From positions 62,001 through 126,000 of the forward strand of contig CAJWHE010000001.1 in assembly GCA_913041145.1 (NCBI GenBank): a stretch of DNA of 64,000 nucleotides, written 5' to 3'. The stretch's first letter is position 1. The number at the start of each line of letters is the position of its first letter. A program made the translations under genes and the position numbers. Source of the stretch: an uncultured Paracoccaceae bacterium (GTDB lineage Bacteria > Pseudomonadota > Alphaproteobacteria > Rhodobacterales > Rhodobacteraceae). Shown here in pieces: positions 16,884-25,932 of the stretch. The notes beneath the pieces are model-generated. The model was not told the origin of the DNA and searched no databases. It saw only the letters and a list, made by a program, of their open reading frames with translations.

Positions 16884-18122
16884 ATGACAAATGACACCAA
16901 AGGCACAATGGCCCTTGAGGGAATAAAAGTTCTCGATCTAAGTCGAGTTCTGGCAGGTCCTTGGGCCACTCAAATGTTAGCTGATTTAGGAGCAGATGTT
17001 GTTAAGGTTGAGTCAGTCTTAACCGGTGATGATACCCGATCTTGGGGGCCACCTTTTATTAGTAGAGCAGATGGCTCAAAAGGTGAAGCTGCATATTTCT
17101 CATGCGCCAACCGTAATAAAAGATCAATTACTATTGACTTTTCAAAACCTGAGGGAGCCTCTTTGATCCACACTCTTTCGCGGCGGGCAGATATTATAGT
17201 AGAAAACTTTAAGGTCGGTGGGTTAAAAAAATACAAATTAGATTATGACGCTATTAAGAAAATTAACCCAAAGATAATCTATTGTTCGATTACTGGTTTT
17301 GGTCAGAGTGGACCTTATGCTAACCGATTAGGTTATGACTTCCTAATACAAGGTATGGGTGGATTAATGAGTATTACTGGTCAGCCTGAAAACATTAGTG
17401 GTGGAGAACCAATGAAGGTGGGTGTAGCTATCTGTGATTTGTTTACAGGAATGAATGCAGGGTCTTCAATCCTGGCTGCTTTGCATTACAGGAACCGTAC
17501 AGGTAAAGGGCAACATATAGATTGTTCTTTAATGGACAGTCAGGTTTCTATGTTAGCAAATCAAGCATCTAACTGGTTAAATGGTGATATTGTACCTAGT
17601 AGAATGGGTAATAGTCACCCTAATGTGATACCTTATCGAGTCTTTGCTTCATCAGATGGACATTTAATAATAAGCTGTGGGAATGATGGACAGTTTCACA
17701 GATTATGTCATGCTCTAGGACTTTTAGAGATCTCAAATGATCCTAAATACAAATCGAATGAGGCGAGGCTTGAGAACAGAGAAGCTCTTGAGGCTGAACT
17801 ACAGTTGGTATTGGGGAAAATGAAAAAACAAGATATTATTGAGCTACTCGAAGCCGTGAATGTTCCTTGTGGCCCTATAAACAATCTGCCTGAAGTGTTT
17901 TCAGATCCACAAGTTATTGCAAGAGAAATGGAAATTGATCTTAAACGCTCTGATGGTGTAACGATAAAAACAGTTGCTTTCCCGGCAAAGCTTAGTGAGT
18001 CACCAGCTACCTATAGGAATGCACCACCAATTTTGGGGGAACATACAAAAGAAATCTTACTGGACTGGGTAAAGTTATCAGATGAAGAAATTAAATCATT
18101 AAAGGAAATGAAAGTAATCTAG
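16884..18122 (+). CDS. CaiB/BaiF family (class III) CoA-transferase
   Basis: Class III CoA-transferase of 412 residues, moving CoA between carboxylic acids through enzyme-bound anhydride intermediates. It shows the N-terminal LEGIKVLDLSRVLAGPWA segment, then MLADLGADVVKVE, GDDTRSWGPPF, NRNKRSI and YDFLIQGMGG, as in the family. D185 in VAICDLFTGM is the likely catalytic Asp by analogy with formyl-CoA transferase and racemase relatives; GKGQHID follows at 207-213. GAAGGAAACC gives a good SD before the ATG. Next to the divergent acyl-CoA dehydrogenase it probably activates an organic acid for oxidation, but the acid cannot be named. Confidence 0.86.
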   Translation: MTNDTKGTMALEGIKVLDLSRVLAGPWATQMLADLGADVVKVESVLTGDDTRSWGPPFISRADGSKGEAAYFSCANRNKRSITIDFSKPEGASLIHTLSRRADIIVENFKVGGLKKYKLDYDAIKKINPKIIYCSITGFGQSGPYANRLGYDFLIQGMGGLMSITGQPENISGGEPMKVGVAICDLFTGMNAGSSILAALHYRNRTGKGQHIDCSLMDSQVSMLANQASNWLNGDIVPSRMGNSHPNVIPYRVFASSDGHLIISCGNDGQFHRLCHALGLLEISNDPKYKSNEARLENREALEAELQLVLGKMKKQDIIELLEAVNVPCGPINNLPEVFSDPQVIAREMEIDLKRSDGVTIKTVAFPAKLSESPATYRNAPPILGEHTKEILLDWVKLSDEEIKSLKEMKVI

Positions 18123-18190
18123 AGTAAAGTCCTTTTGAAAAAATACTCATTACCTTAATTATAAGGGAATTAAATAAAAATATAAGGTGT

Positions 18191-18266
<76 letters not shown>

Positions 18267-18318
18267 TGATATCAACTGAGTGATTTTTTAAACATTTTGA
18301 TAGAGAAAGCCAAGTGAC

Positions 18319-18657
18319 TTATTCTTCTTTTGCTGGCACATCAGCTATATCATCAAGACTAACCGTTTCTTCGTCATCATCTTCAAGTAATCCATCATTT
18401 TCTAAAAGATCATCCTCTATAACTATATCTTCATCATCTTCTAAAACAATTTCTGCATTTTCATCTACGATATCATTCTCTTTATTTTGCGCATCAGGTT
18501 TATCAGCTTCCATGGTGCGTGACTTGTTCCCAAGAAGAACCTCAAGAGAGAATTCATGACCACATGCCGGACACAACATGGGATCTTTTTTAAGATCATA
18601 AAATCTTACTGAGCAACTAGGGCAAACACGTTTAACCCCCCATTCTTCTTTGGGCAT
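18319..18657 (-). CDS. FYDLN acid domain protein
   Basis: A 112-residue protein of unknown function known from alphaproteobacteria. The first 45 residues form a zinc-ribbon-like region with CPSC and CPAC pairs flanking FYDLKKDP, the variant of the FYDLN family motif seen here. The remaining part is strongly acidic (long Glu/Asp runs from about residue 58) and of low complexity, suggesting a disordered tail that binds basic partners or nucleic-acid-associated proteins. Its place beside a tRNA-Ala gene is, to my knowledge, usual in Rhodobacterales. It may interact with the RNA or ribosome machinery, but that is only inference. Confidence 0.85.
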   Translation of the reverse strand: MPKEEWGVKRVCPSCSVRFYDLKKDPMLCPACGHEFSLEVLLGNKSRTMEADKPDAQNKENDIVDENAEIVLEDDEDIVIEDDLLENDGLLEDDDEETVSLDDIADVPAKEE

Positions 18658-18805
18658 AATTTTCCTCTTTTAAAAACAAAGATATTCTAGACTAGGCAGT
18701 TGCCACAGGCAGAGCTTAGTGTCAAAGACTTTCCAATATTTTTCTTATGACTTTTAAAGTTTTTTGTACTTGTTCACCTAAAATAGTGCGTTAGGGTCTA
18801 AATTT

Positions 18806-19507
18806 ATGGATAACACTGAAAAATTACATTCTATTACTGTGGGTTTTCCTGAGGTGCAAATTTTCGTAAAAAAATCACAAAGGGCCAAAAGAGTTTCTTT
18901 GAGAGTTTCTGGATTCGATGGCAATGTTTTTTTGATAGTTCCAGTGCGCGTTAACATGCAAGATGCCAAAAAATTTGCATGTGAGAAAGTAGAATGGATC
19001 CGTAAACAGTTAGTGAACAAAATTGAAAAAGTTTTGGTAGAACATGGAACTGTTTTGCCAATAGGGGGAGTTCCACATACAATAATAGCTGGTGATGGAA
19101 AAAAAATAATACTTAAGGAAGGTACTATAATAGCACCGTTTAAAGAGAAAAACTTTAACCTTCGTTTGAAAGCATTTTTGATTGAGTTAGCTCGCCAAAG
19201 GTTTTGTGAACGGACAGACTATTATACTAAATTGATTGAAAAAAAATACTGCAGGATCACTATAAGGGACACAAAGTCTAGGTGGGGTTCATGTAGTGTA
19301 GAAGGTAATATTTCGTACTCCTGGAGACTTGTTTTAGCACCAAAGTCTGTCTTAGATTACCTGGTAGTTCATGAGGTTAGTCATTTAGTAGAAATGAATC
19401 ACTCAATTAATTTTTGGAAGCAGGTGGAAACATTAATGCCAAATTATAAAGAATTTCGGTTATGGCTAAAGCAAAATGGTGAAAGATTACACTCATATCA
19501 ATTTTAG
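18806..19507 (+). CDS. YgjP-like (DUF45) zinc metallopeptidase
   Basis: A 233-residue protein of the YgjP/WSS1-like metallopeptidase family. The C-terminal half contains DTKSRWGSCS, then YLVVHEVSHLVEMNH with the HExxH zinc site and, further on, the third-ligand region around NFWKQVETLMPNY. The N-terminal half forms the small beta domain seen in the family (KRVSLRVSGFDGNVFLIVP). Biological substrates are not established. It is followed 38 bp later by the GntR gene. The GntR operator candidate lies in that spacer, so the two may have separate promoters. Confidence 0.82.
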   Translation: MDNTEKLHSITVGFPEVQIFVKKSQRAKRVSLRVSGFDGNVFLIVPVRVNMQDAKKFACEKVEWIRKQLVNKIEKVLVEHGTVLPIGGVPHTIIAGDGKKIILKEGTIIAPFKEKNFNLRLKAFLIELARQRFCERTDYYTKLIEKKYCRITIRDTKSRWGSCSVEGNISYSWRLVLAPKSVLDYLVVHEVSHLVEMNHSINFWKQVETLMPNYKEFRLWLKQNGERLHSYQF

Positions 19508-19528
19508 GGGTTTGCTATTATTTAATTT

Positions 19529-19538
19529 TGTGATCACA
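19529..19538. promoter_or_regulatory. Palindromic operator candidate at the gntR-family gene
   Basis: TGTGATCACA, a perfect 10-bp palindrome, ends 7 bp before the regulator's ATG. The surrounding 16 bp (ATTTTGTGATCACATA) are identical to those around the first of two copies in front of sucA. Binding here would block transcription or initiation, so autorepression is the natural reading. Confidence 0.6.
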
Positions 19539-19545
19539 TACTGAT

Positions 19546-20226
19546 ATGAGTAAAGGTAAATTAAAACAGTTTAGCTTGGGTTTCGAAGTTAACTCCGAGG
19601 TTCCTACAGGTTCTGCAAATGAATATATTTATCGTCGTTTGAGATCTCTAATAATGCATGGAGAGGTTTTGCCTGGAACCTCTATGACTCTAAGAGGGGT
19701 AGGGAAAGAGTTTGGGGTTTCTATGACACCGATCCGAGAAGCAGTAAGGCGTTTAGTAGCAGAAGGCGCATTAAACCTTTCTGTTTCTGGTAGAATTTCT
19801 ACACCAGAGTTAACAAATGATCGAATAGAGGAGTTGGCTTCGCTACGCGCACTTTTGGAGCCAGACCTTGCCACTCGAGCACTACCACGCGCTCACTCAG
19901 CATTAATAGAAAGATTAGAAATTACCAACGGTTTGATTGGGATGGCCATAAGGGCTGAGAGCTCGGTAGATTATATTAGGTATAATCTCGAATTTCATAG
20001 GTCTTTATATTTGAGAGCTCAAGCGCCTGCGACACTTGCTCTATTGGAAACAGTTTGGTTACAGTTGGGACCAACGATGAGGAGTTTATATGGTAAATTG
20101 AAGAGAACTAATTCCCCCCAACACCATCAATCGATTATAGAGGCATTGAAGGTGGGTGATGAGCCTAGTTTACGTTTGGCTGTCAAAGCTGATGTCACAC
20201 AAGGGCTTAAACTTTTGGCTCAATAG
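19546..20226 (+). CDS. GntR family transcriptional regulator (FCD domain)
   Basis: DNA-binding regulator of 226 residues. The N-terminal winged helix-turn-helix spans about residues 24-90 (YIYRRLRSLIMHGEVLPG, then LRGVGKEFGVSMTPIREAVRRL). An all-helical FCD effector-binding domain spans about 95-220, with RALLEPDLATRAL and the metal/ligand-site histidines near EFHRSLY and HHQSIIEAL. FCD regulators typically sense small carboxylates. The palindrome upstream of its own start recurs, exactly or with one mismatch, upstream of sucA and sdhC a few kilobases away. This suggests that it controls the TCA-cycle block and may respond to a TCA-related acid; target and ligand are inference. Confidence 0.9.
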   Translation: MSKGKLKQFSLGFEVNSEVPTGSANEYIYRRLRSLIMHGEVLPGTSMTLRGVGKEFGVSMTPIREAVRRLVAEGALNLSVSGRISTPELTNDRIEELASLRALLEPDLATRALPRAHSALIERLEITNGLIGMAIRAESSVDYIRYNLEFHRSLYLRAQAPATLALLETVWLQLGPTMRSLYGKLKRTNSPQHHQSIIEALKVGDEPSLRLAVKADVTQGLKLLAQ

Positions 20227-20332
20227 TTTAAAAAATTGAATAAATTACTAATTTAAGATCAATACTAAACTCTTACCAGTCTATCGCCTCTGTGCTTTTA
20301 AATATGTTTAATTAGTGACTGAAAGGTTCTTA

Positions 20333-20995
20333 ATGAAGTCAATATTAGTTTTTGGAGACTCCCTTGTGTGGGGGCGTAATGCAAGCCAGAAAAGTCGTCA
20401 CTGTTTTGTGGATCGTTGGCCAAATATCCTTGCGGCTACTCTGCAAGATGTAACTGTTTGGGAAGCTGGTCTTGGAGGACGGACCACAGATCTTGAATTT
20501 GAAGACAAACCTGGAAGAAATGGTTTAAAGTACTTACCTGTAGCGCTGCAACAAGCTGCCCCATTAGATCTTGTTATTTTGGCGTTAGGAACTAATGATC
20601 CTTTTGCATTAACTGGACGCAAACCAAAAGAGACAGCCAATGCAATGCGTGCTTTGATTTCTACCGTTAGAGATTTGCCGTTGGCCACAGGAAGTTCTGT
20701 GCCTAATACCAAGCCTCCAAAAGTGATGATAGTCTCTCCTCCAAATTGTTTACCATTAGCTTCTGTGACCGGAGAAGGTTACCCCGAATTGAATGATCTT
20801 ACCCTGTGGTTGCCTGAGCTAGCTAAGTTATATCGAGACTTGGCAGTTGAGCAGGATACATACTTTACGGATGCCTCCAGTTTTTGTGAGCCAGATCCGA
20901 TAGATGGACTGCATTTGAACTCTGAAAATACCCGTAAATTAGGACGTGGAATTGCCCACACCCTTACTATAAACGGATTTGCTAACTCTTATTAA
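20333..20995 (+). CDS. SGNH/GDSL-family hydrolase (arylesterase-like)
   Basis: A 220-residue cytoplasmic esterase-like protein. Block I is FGDSLVWG with nucleophile Ser10, block II is the Gly in GLGGRTTD, block III is LALGTNDPF with Asn, and block V is DPIDGLHLNSEN with the Asp-His pair. All SGNH catalytic elements are therefore present. I prefer the ATG at 20333 because GAAAGG lies 7 bp upstream and GDSL proteins start close to the nucleophile; a GTG at 20315 would add six residues. No signal peptide is present, so the enzyme acts inside the cell; the substrate is unknown. It converges with sdhA. Confidence 0.85.
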   Translation: MKSILVFGDSLVWGRNASQKSRHCFVDRWPNILAATLQDVTVWEAGLGGRTTDLEFEDKPGRNGLKYLPVALQQAAPLDLVILALGTNDPFALTGRKPKETANAMRALISTVRDLPLATGSSVPNTKPPKVMIVSPPNCLPLASVTGEGYPELNDLTLWLPELAKLYRDLAVEQDTYFTDASSFCEPDPIDGLHLNSENTRKLGRGIAHTLTINGFANSY

Positions 20996-21013
20996 AATAT
21001 GAACTTAAAGTTT

Positions 21014-22816
21014 TTAGTAGACCCGTGCTTTTGGAGCAATCTTCTTTAAGTCGATACCGCCGTCTTTTTGTTCCGTTAAGGGCTTTAGTTGTACGCCTCT
21101 ATATTTTAATGATGTGTTTTCTCCCCAATAAACTAAGGAGTGTTTTCGCCACTCTTCGTCATCTCGCTCTGGGTAGTCTTCGTGTGCATGTGCTCCACGG
21201 CTTTCCTTTCGAGCTTCTGCTGCAACAATAGTTGCTAACGCATTTGGCATTAGATTCGTTAGCTCTAGTGTTTCCATAAGATCAGAATTCCAAATCATTG
21301 AACGATCAGTAACTTGAATGTCCAACATCTTTTTAGATATGGCTCTCATTTTTTCCATGCCTTCTGCTAACGTCTTGTCAGTTCTAAAAACAGCGGCATC
21401 AGATTGCATTGTTTTTTGCATTTCAAGTCTAAGGTCAGCTGTGGGAATAGCTCCTTTTGCATATCGTAGGTTATCAAATCTATTTAATATTTTATCAACT
21501 TCATTTAAAGAAATGGTAGGGTTAGGAGATTTCTTATCTACAATTTTCCCTGCTCGAATACCTGCGGCTCGCCCAAAAACTACTAAATCTATCAGAGAAT
21601 TAGAGCCTAATCTGTTTGCGCCATGAACAGATGCACACCCTGCTTCTCCAACAGCCATTAACCCAGGAACCACTCGATTGTGATCAGTATCTGTCGGAGA
21701 CAAGACTTCACCCCAATAATTAGTTGGAATTCCGCCCATATTATAATGCACGGTTGGAAGAACAGGAACAGGGTCTTTTGTTAAATCGACACCGGCGAAG
21801 ATTCGAGCACTTTCAGATATTCCTGGTAACCTAGTTGCTAGCGTTTCAGCAGGAAGATGATTAAGGTTGAGATGGATGTGGTCAGAGTTCTCGCCTACCC
21901 CACGACCCTCACGGATTTCCATGGTCATACATCTTGATACAACATCTCTAGAAGCCAGGTCTTTATAGGTTGGGGCATACCTTTCCATAAAACGTTCACC
22001 TGAGGAATTAGTTAGATATCCACCTTCGCCTCTAGCGCCTTCGGTAATTAAACATCCCGCACCATATATTCCTGTAGGGTGGAATTGAACGAACTCCATA
22101 TCTTGTAGAGGTAATCCTGCTCTTGCGACTAGGCCTCCGCCATCCCCAGTACAAGTATGTGCAGAGGTTGCAGAAAAATATGCACGCCCGTATCCACCTG
22201 TCGCTAAAACAACCATTTTTGCTGAAAACAGATGTAAAGTTCCATCTTCTAATTTCCAACATAAAACACCTGTGCAAATACCGTCAGCACTCATTATAAG
22301 GTCTATAGCAAAGTATTCGATATAGAACTCGGCATTATTTTTTAATGATTGACCGTAAAGCGTATGCAGCATTGCATGGCCTGTTCTATCTGCTGCAGCG
22401 CACGTTCGCTGTACAGGAGGCCCTTCACCAAATTCTGTAGTATGTCCCCCAAAAGGCCGTTGATATATTTTACCTTCTTCTGTCCTTGAGAAAGGTACTC
22501 CATAGTGTTCTAATTCATATACAGCTTTAGGAGCTTCTCTCGCTAGGTACTCCATCGCATCAGTATCACCAAGCCAGTCAGAGCCTTTTACTGTATCATA
22601 CATGTGCCACTGCCAATTATCTGGGCCCATGTTTGAGAGAGATGCTGCAATTCCTCCCTGAGCTGCAACTGTGTGAGATCTGGTTGGAAATACTTTTGTT
22701 ACACAGGCAGTTTTTAAACCCTGTTCTGCCATACCTAAAGTGGCTCGCAGTCCGGCACCACCAGCCCCCACTACTACAACATCATATTCATGTGTTTCAT
22801 ATTTATAAGATTGCAT
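21014..22816 (-). CDS. sdhA: Succinate dehydrogenase flavoprotein subunit
   Basis: Catalytic subunit of complex II, oxidising succinate to fumarate, 600 residues. It has the FAD-binding [12 protein letters not shown] near residues 14-25 and H48 in [10 protein letters not shown], the covalent-flavin histidine. [10 protein letters not shown] and the capping-domain segment [12 protein letters not shown] are present, and the C-terminal region [13 protein letters not shown] is conserved. GGAGAT serves as SD. It is the third gene of sdhCDA, 20 bp after sdhD. The iron-sulfur subunit gene sdhB does not follow, as it normally would; it lies about 9 kb away on the other strand. Confidence 0.96.
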   Translation of the reverse strand: MQSYKYETHEYDVVVVGAGGAGLRATLGMAEQGLKTACVTKVFPTRSHTVAAQGGIAASLSNMGPDNWQWHMYDTVKGSDWLGDTDAMEYLAREAPKAVYELEHYGVPFSRTEEGKIYQRPFGGHTTEFGEGPPVQRTCAAADRTGHAMLHTLYGQSLKNNAEFYIEYFAIDLIMSADGICTGVLCWKLEDGTLHLFSAKMVVLATGGYGRAYFSATSAHTCTGDGGGLVARAGLPLQDMEFVQFHPTGIYGAGCLITEGARGEGGYLTNSSGERFMERYAPTYKDLASRDVVSRCMTMEIREGRGVGENSDHIHLNLNHLPAETLATRLPGISESARIFAGVDLTKDPVPVLPTVHYNMGGIPTNYWGEVLSPTDTDHNRVVPGLMAVGEAGCASVHGANRLGSNSLIDLVVFGRAAGIRAGKIVDKKSPNPTISLNEVDKILNRFDNLRYAKGAIPTADLRLEMQKTMQSDAAVFRTDKTLAEGMEKMRAISKKMLDIQVTDRSMIWNSDLMETLELTNLMPNALATIVAAEARKESRGAHAHEDYPERDDEEWRKHSLVYWGENTSLKYRGVQLKPLTEQKDGGIDLKKIAPKARVY

Positions 22817-22836
22817 TTGCGATTATCTCCAAGGGT

Positions 22837-23208
22837 TCAGAAGTAGATTCGAATTATTGAAATTAAAGTTATAGCAATTGCACTATAACAAATTAAACTT
22901 GCCATATGGAGGAGTATCTTTTTCGCTGATCCCCTTACATAATCTTCAATTAAAGTTTGTACACCATATCTAAAGTGTAGCAAACCTACGCACACAGTTA
23001 GCATTACTACGATAACGTTGGTAGGTTTTGAAAAGAAAATAATTGCGTCCTCATAGCTAGAACCCAATACCTTACCAAAAGTAAAAATAAATATTGGGGC
23101 CACTACTGCTAAAATTACTGATGTGATTATCATTCGAATATGTTTGTCTGTGCCATTACCAGGTTTTTGAAAAAATACTCTTGGATTTATAATTTTAAAA
23201 TAATTCAT
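22837..23208 (-). CDS. sdhD: Succinate dehydrogenase membrane anchor subunit
   Basis: Membrane anchor of 123 residues with three hydrophobic segments, about 25-45, 64-82 and 98-120. H78 in VGLLHFRYGVQTLIEDYVRG is the expected haem b ligand, and YGVQTLIEDYV is the family signature near the quinone site. It lies 9 bp downstream of sdhC and 20 bp upstream of sdhA, so the three are co-transcribed. Confidence 0.9.
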   Translation of the reverse strand: MNYFKIINPRVFFQKPGNGTDKHIRMIITSVILAVVAPIFIFTFGKVLGSSYEDAIIFFSKPTNVIVVMLTVCVGLLHFRYGVQTLIEDYVRGSAKKILLHMASLICYSAIAITLISIIRIYF

Positions 23209-23217
23209 TTTTCTCTT

Positions 23218-23601
23218 TCAGAGACAAATTGCTGTCAAAAATGTTAGAACGAAAGATCCCGCTATCACGCCATATGCAAGATATTTTGCGTGGATAAGCT
23301 CAAATCCGCGGCCAGTATCCCAATATAAGTGCCTCAACCCAGCTAAAAAGTGGTACCAAAATGCCCAAAGTGATAAAAACAATATTATTTTGACAAACCA
23401 GGTATTTAATATCTTATTTACAGTCTGAAAGTGTTCTGAGCTTACCGAAACAGCAAAAATCCACCAAACTATTAGTAGCGATGCGATTAAAAGTGCATTC
23501 CCAGTTATACGAGTAAAAATTGACGTTACTGAGGTGAATTCAGGTCTATAAATTGATAGATGGGGTGAAAGAGGCCGTTTGTGCTTAGTTGGTTCTTTCA
23601 T
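23218..23601 (-). CDS. sdhC: Succinate dehydrogenase cytochrome b556 subunit
   Basis: Cytochrome b subunit of complex II, 127 residues. The N-terminus reads KRPLSPHLSIYRPEFTSVTSI, with the conserved SPHL..Y segment and the quinone-site Ser/Arg region (ITGNALL). Three membrane helices follow, and HFLAGLRHLYWDTGRGFE carries the haem-ligand His and the family signature. An AGGA SD precedes the ATG. As first gene of sdhCDA it has a 271-bp upstream region, which includes one copy of the GntR-like palindrome. Confidence 0.93.
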   Translation of the reverse strand: MKEPTKHKRPLSPHLSIYRPEFTSVTSIFTRITGNALLIASLLIVWWIFAVSVSSEHFQTVNKILNTWFVKIILFLSLWAFWYHFLAGLRHLYWDTGRGFELIHAKYLAYGVIAGSFVLTFLTAICL

Positions 23602-23719
23602 TTAAAATCCTAAAGACGAGATAATTTTAAGCATAGATAACACAAAAAACGGTAGTGTCACTCCCGGTAATACTCTATTATTGCGGTATTTTGGCACATA
23701 TTTGTTAACTTTCTTTACC

Positions 23720-23729
23720 TGTGGTCACA
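23720..23729. promoter_or_regulatory. Near-perfect copy of the GntR palindrome upstream of sdhC
   Basis: TGTGGTCACA differs at one central base from the TGTGATCACA found at the regulator gene and in front of sucA. It lies 119 bp upstream of the sdhC start on the minus strand, in the 271-bp spacer between sdhC and the end of tauE. No convincing -35/-10 pair could be placed for sdhC, so its position relative to the promoter is unknown. Confidence 0.45.
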
Positions 23730-23872
23730 AATTTTTACTAACATAATAGATGATGCCTGAAATAGTTTTAATACATTCTATCTGCCGAACTTATAATTTC
23801 TACCTAGCTAGCTTTAAATAATAAATAATAGTTACTAAGTTGGACTTTTCAAACTTATTTGGAGGTACTTAT

Positions 23873-24628
23873 TCAAGTTAGAATCCCATCATAAAGGAGT
23901 TTTGTTCCTGCTAAAAACAACAGAATATATGTAAAAATAAAAAATAACGACTCTGGTATAACTTTATGAGCATGAGCTCCAGCTATTGTGCCAAAAATTG
24001 CTATGGGTGCTAATAATATGTCTATTTTTATAGTTTCCCAAGTAAAAAAGCCTAAAAAGCTATAGGGCACAACCTTAAAAATATTTATTGCCCAAAATGA
24101 AATTACTGTAGTTGACTGATAAAGTGTTTTACTCATTTTTTGAGATAAAAGAAACAGTGCCACCGGTGGTCCACCTGCATGACTTATAAAGCTAGTGAAG
24201 CCGGCACTGATGCCAATAAATACGCCTATTTTTTTATTAAATGTCATTCTACTTATTCTAAGTATGAAGGAGTTTTTTAGTACATCAAAGCAAACAAAAC
24301 CTATTGAGATTAACCCAAGAAGTATTTGTATCAGGTTAGTACTTGCTACTCGATGAAAAAAGATAGCTATAATTACACCAAGTAAGCCTCCCAGAATTAT
24401 TACCTTTGCGTTATTATGATCCCATTTTTTCCAATACAGCTTTAAAGAAACAGCATCCATTACCATTAGTAATGGCAACATAATCCCTAATGCTTGAGTG
24501 GGTTCAATCACAAGAGCAAGAATGGGTATGCATATAAAAGATGCTCCGCTACCGAAGCCCCCTTTTGAAATACCAGCTAGGAGTACAGCAAAGATTAATA
24601 GTAAAATAAAAAATGCACTAATATCCAT
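23873..24628 (-). CDS. TauE/SafE family membrane protein
   Basis: A polytopic inner-membrane protein of 251 residues with about eight hydrophobic segments. The family hallmarks are the N-terminal half-repeat with GISKGGFGSGASFICIPILAL (residues 19-39) and the second half-repeat with GISAGFTSFISHAGGPPVALFLL near 140-160. Members are proposed exporters or importers of sulfonates, sulfite or other small anions; the substrate here is not readable. It lies between sdhCDA (same strand, 271 bp apart) and the divergent mdh, and shows no obvious functional link to either. Confidence 0.83.
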   Translation of the reverse strand: MDISAFFILLLIFAVLLAGISKGGFGSGASFICIPILALVIEPTQALGIMLPLLMVMDAVSLKLYWKKWDHNNAKVIILGGLLGVIIAIFFHRVASTNLIQILLGLISIGFVCFDVLKNSFILRISRMTFNKKIGVFIGISAGFTSFISHAGGPPVALFLLSQKMSKTLYQSTTVISFWAINIFKVVPYSFLGFFTWETIKIDILLAPIAIFGTIAGAHAHKVIPESLFFIFTYILLFLAGTKLLYDGILT

Positions 24629-24655
24629 ATATGCTCAAAACCAAATTATTTATGA

Positions 24656-25687
<1,032 letters not shown>

Positions 25688-25751
25688 GCTTTAAGAATTT
25701 ACCACTCTTTTTTGCTCTAAATAGCCTCTAATTTTTGGTATTTATAGATTT

Positions 25752-25761
25752 TGTGATCACA
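25752..25761. promoter_or_regulatory. First GntR-type palindrome upstream of sucA
   Basis: TGTGATCACA within ATTTTGTGATCACATA, a 16-bp block identical to the one before the gntR-family gene. Its centre is 21 bp from the second copy, i.e. about two helical turns, so two dimers could bind on the same DNA face. Confidence 0.6.
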
Positions 25762-25772
25762 TAATTTTTTGT

Positions 25773-25782
25773 TGTGATCACA
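25773..25782. promoter_or_regulatory. Second GntR-type palindrome upstream of sucA
   Basis: TGTGATCACA extended to the 12-bp palindrome TTGTGATCACAA. It ends 12 bp before the TTGACA hexamer of the proposed sucA promoter, so the pair sits directly upstream of the polymerase-binding region. Confidence 0.6.
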
Positions 25783-25794
25783 AAGTCACTTATT

Positions 25795-25823
25795 TTGACA
25801 TTTTTATTATATTTTTGTTTATC
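25795..25823 (+). promoter_or_regulatory. Candidate promoter of sucA-sucB-lpd-sdhB
   Basis: A perfect -35 hexamer TTGACA with TTTATC 17 bp downstream as a weak -10. Transcription would start about 100 bp before the sucA ATG. The two palindromes lie immediately upstream of the -35 box. The weak -10 leaves the exact start uncertain. Confidence 0.45.
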
Positions 25824-25932
25824 TTCTCATTTTTCCATGTCAGAAACTTAACTCAAATATAAGTTCCATTACCGTCTGGGAAGATACACTTAAAAGTAGT
25901 CAATAGATTATAAAAATTAGTTGGATAGTTTT

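Noticed and set aside
25752-25782. CRP/FNR-type sites in front of sucA
   Set aside because: CRP needs six bases between TGTGA and TCACA and FNR needs TTGAT-N4-ATCAA. Here the half-sites touch directly, so neither consensus fits.
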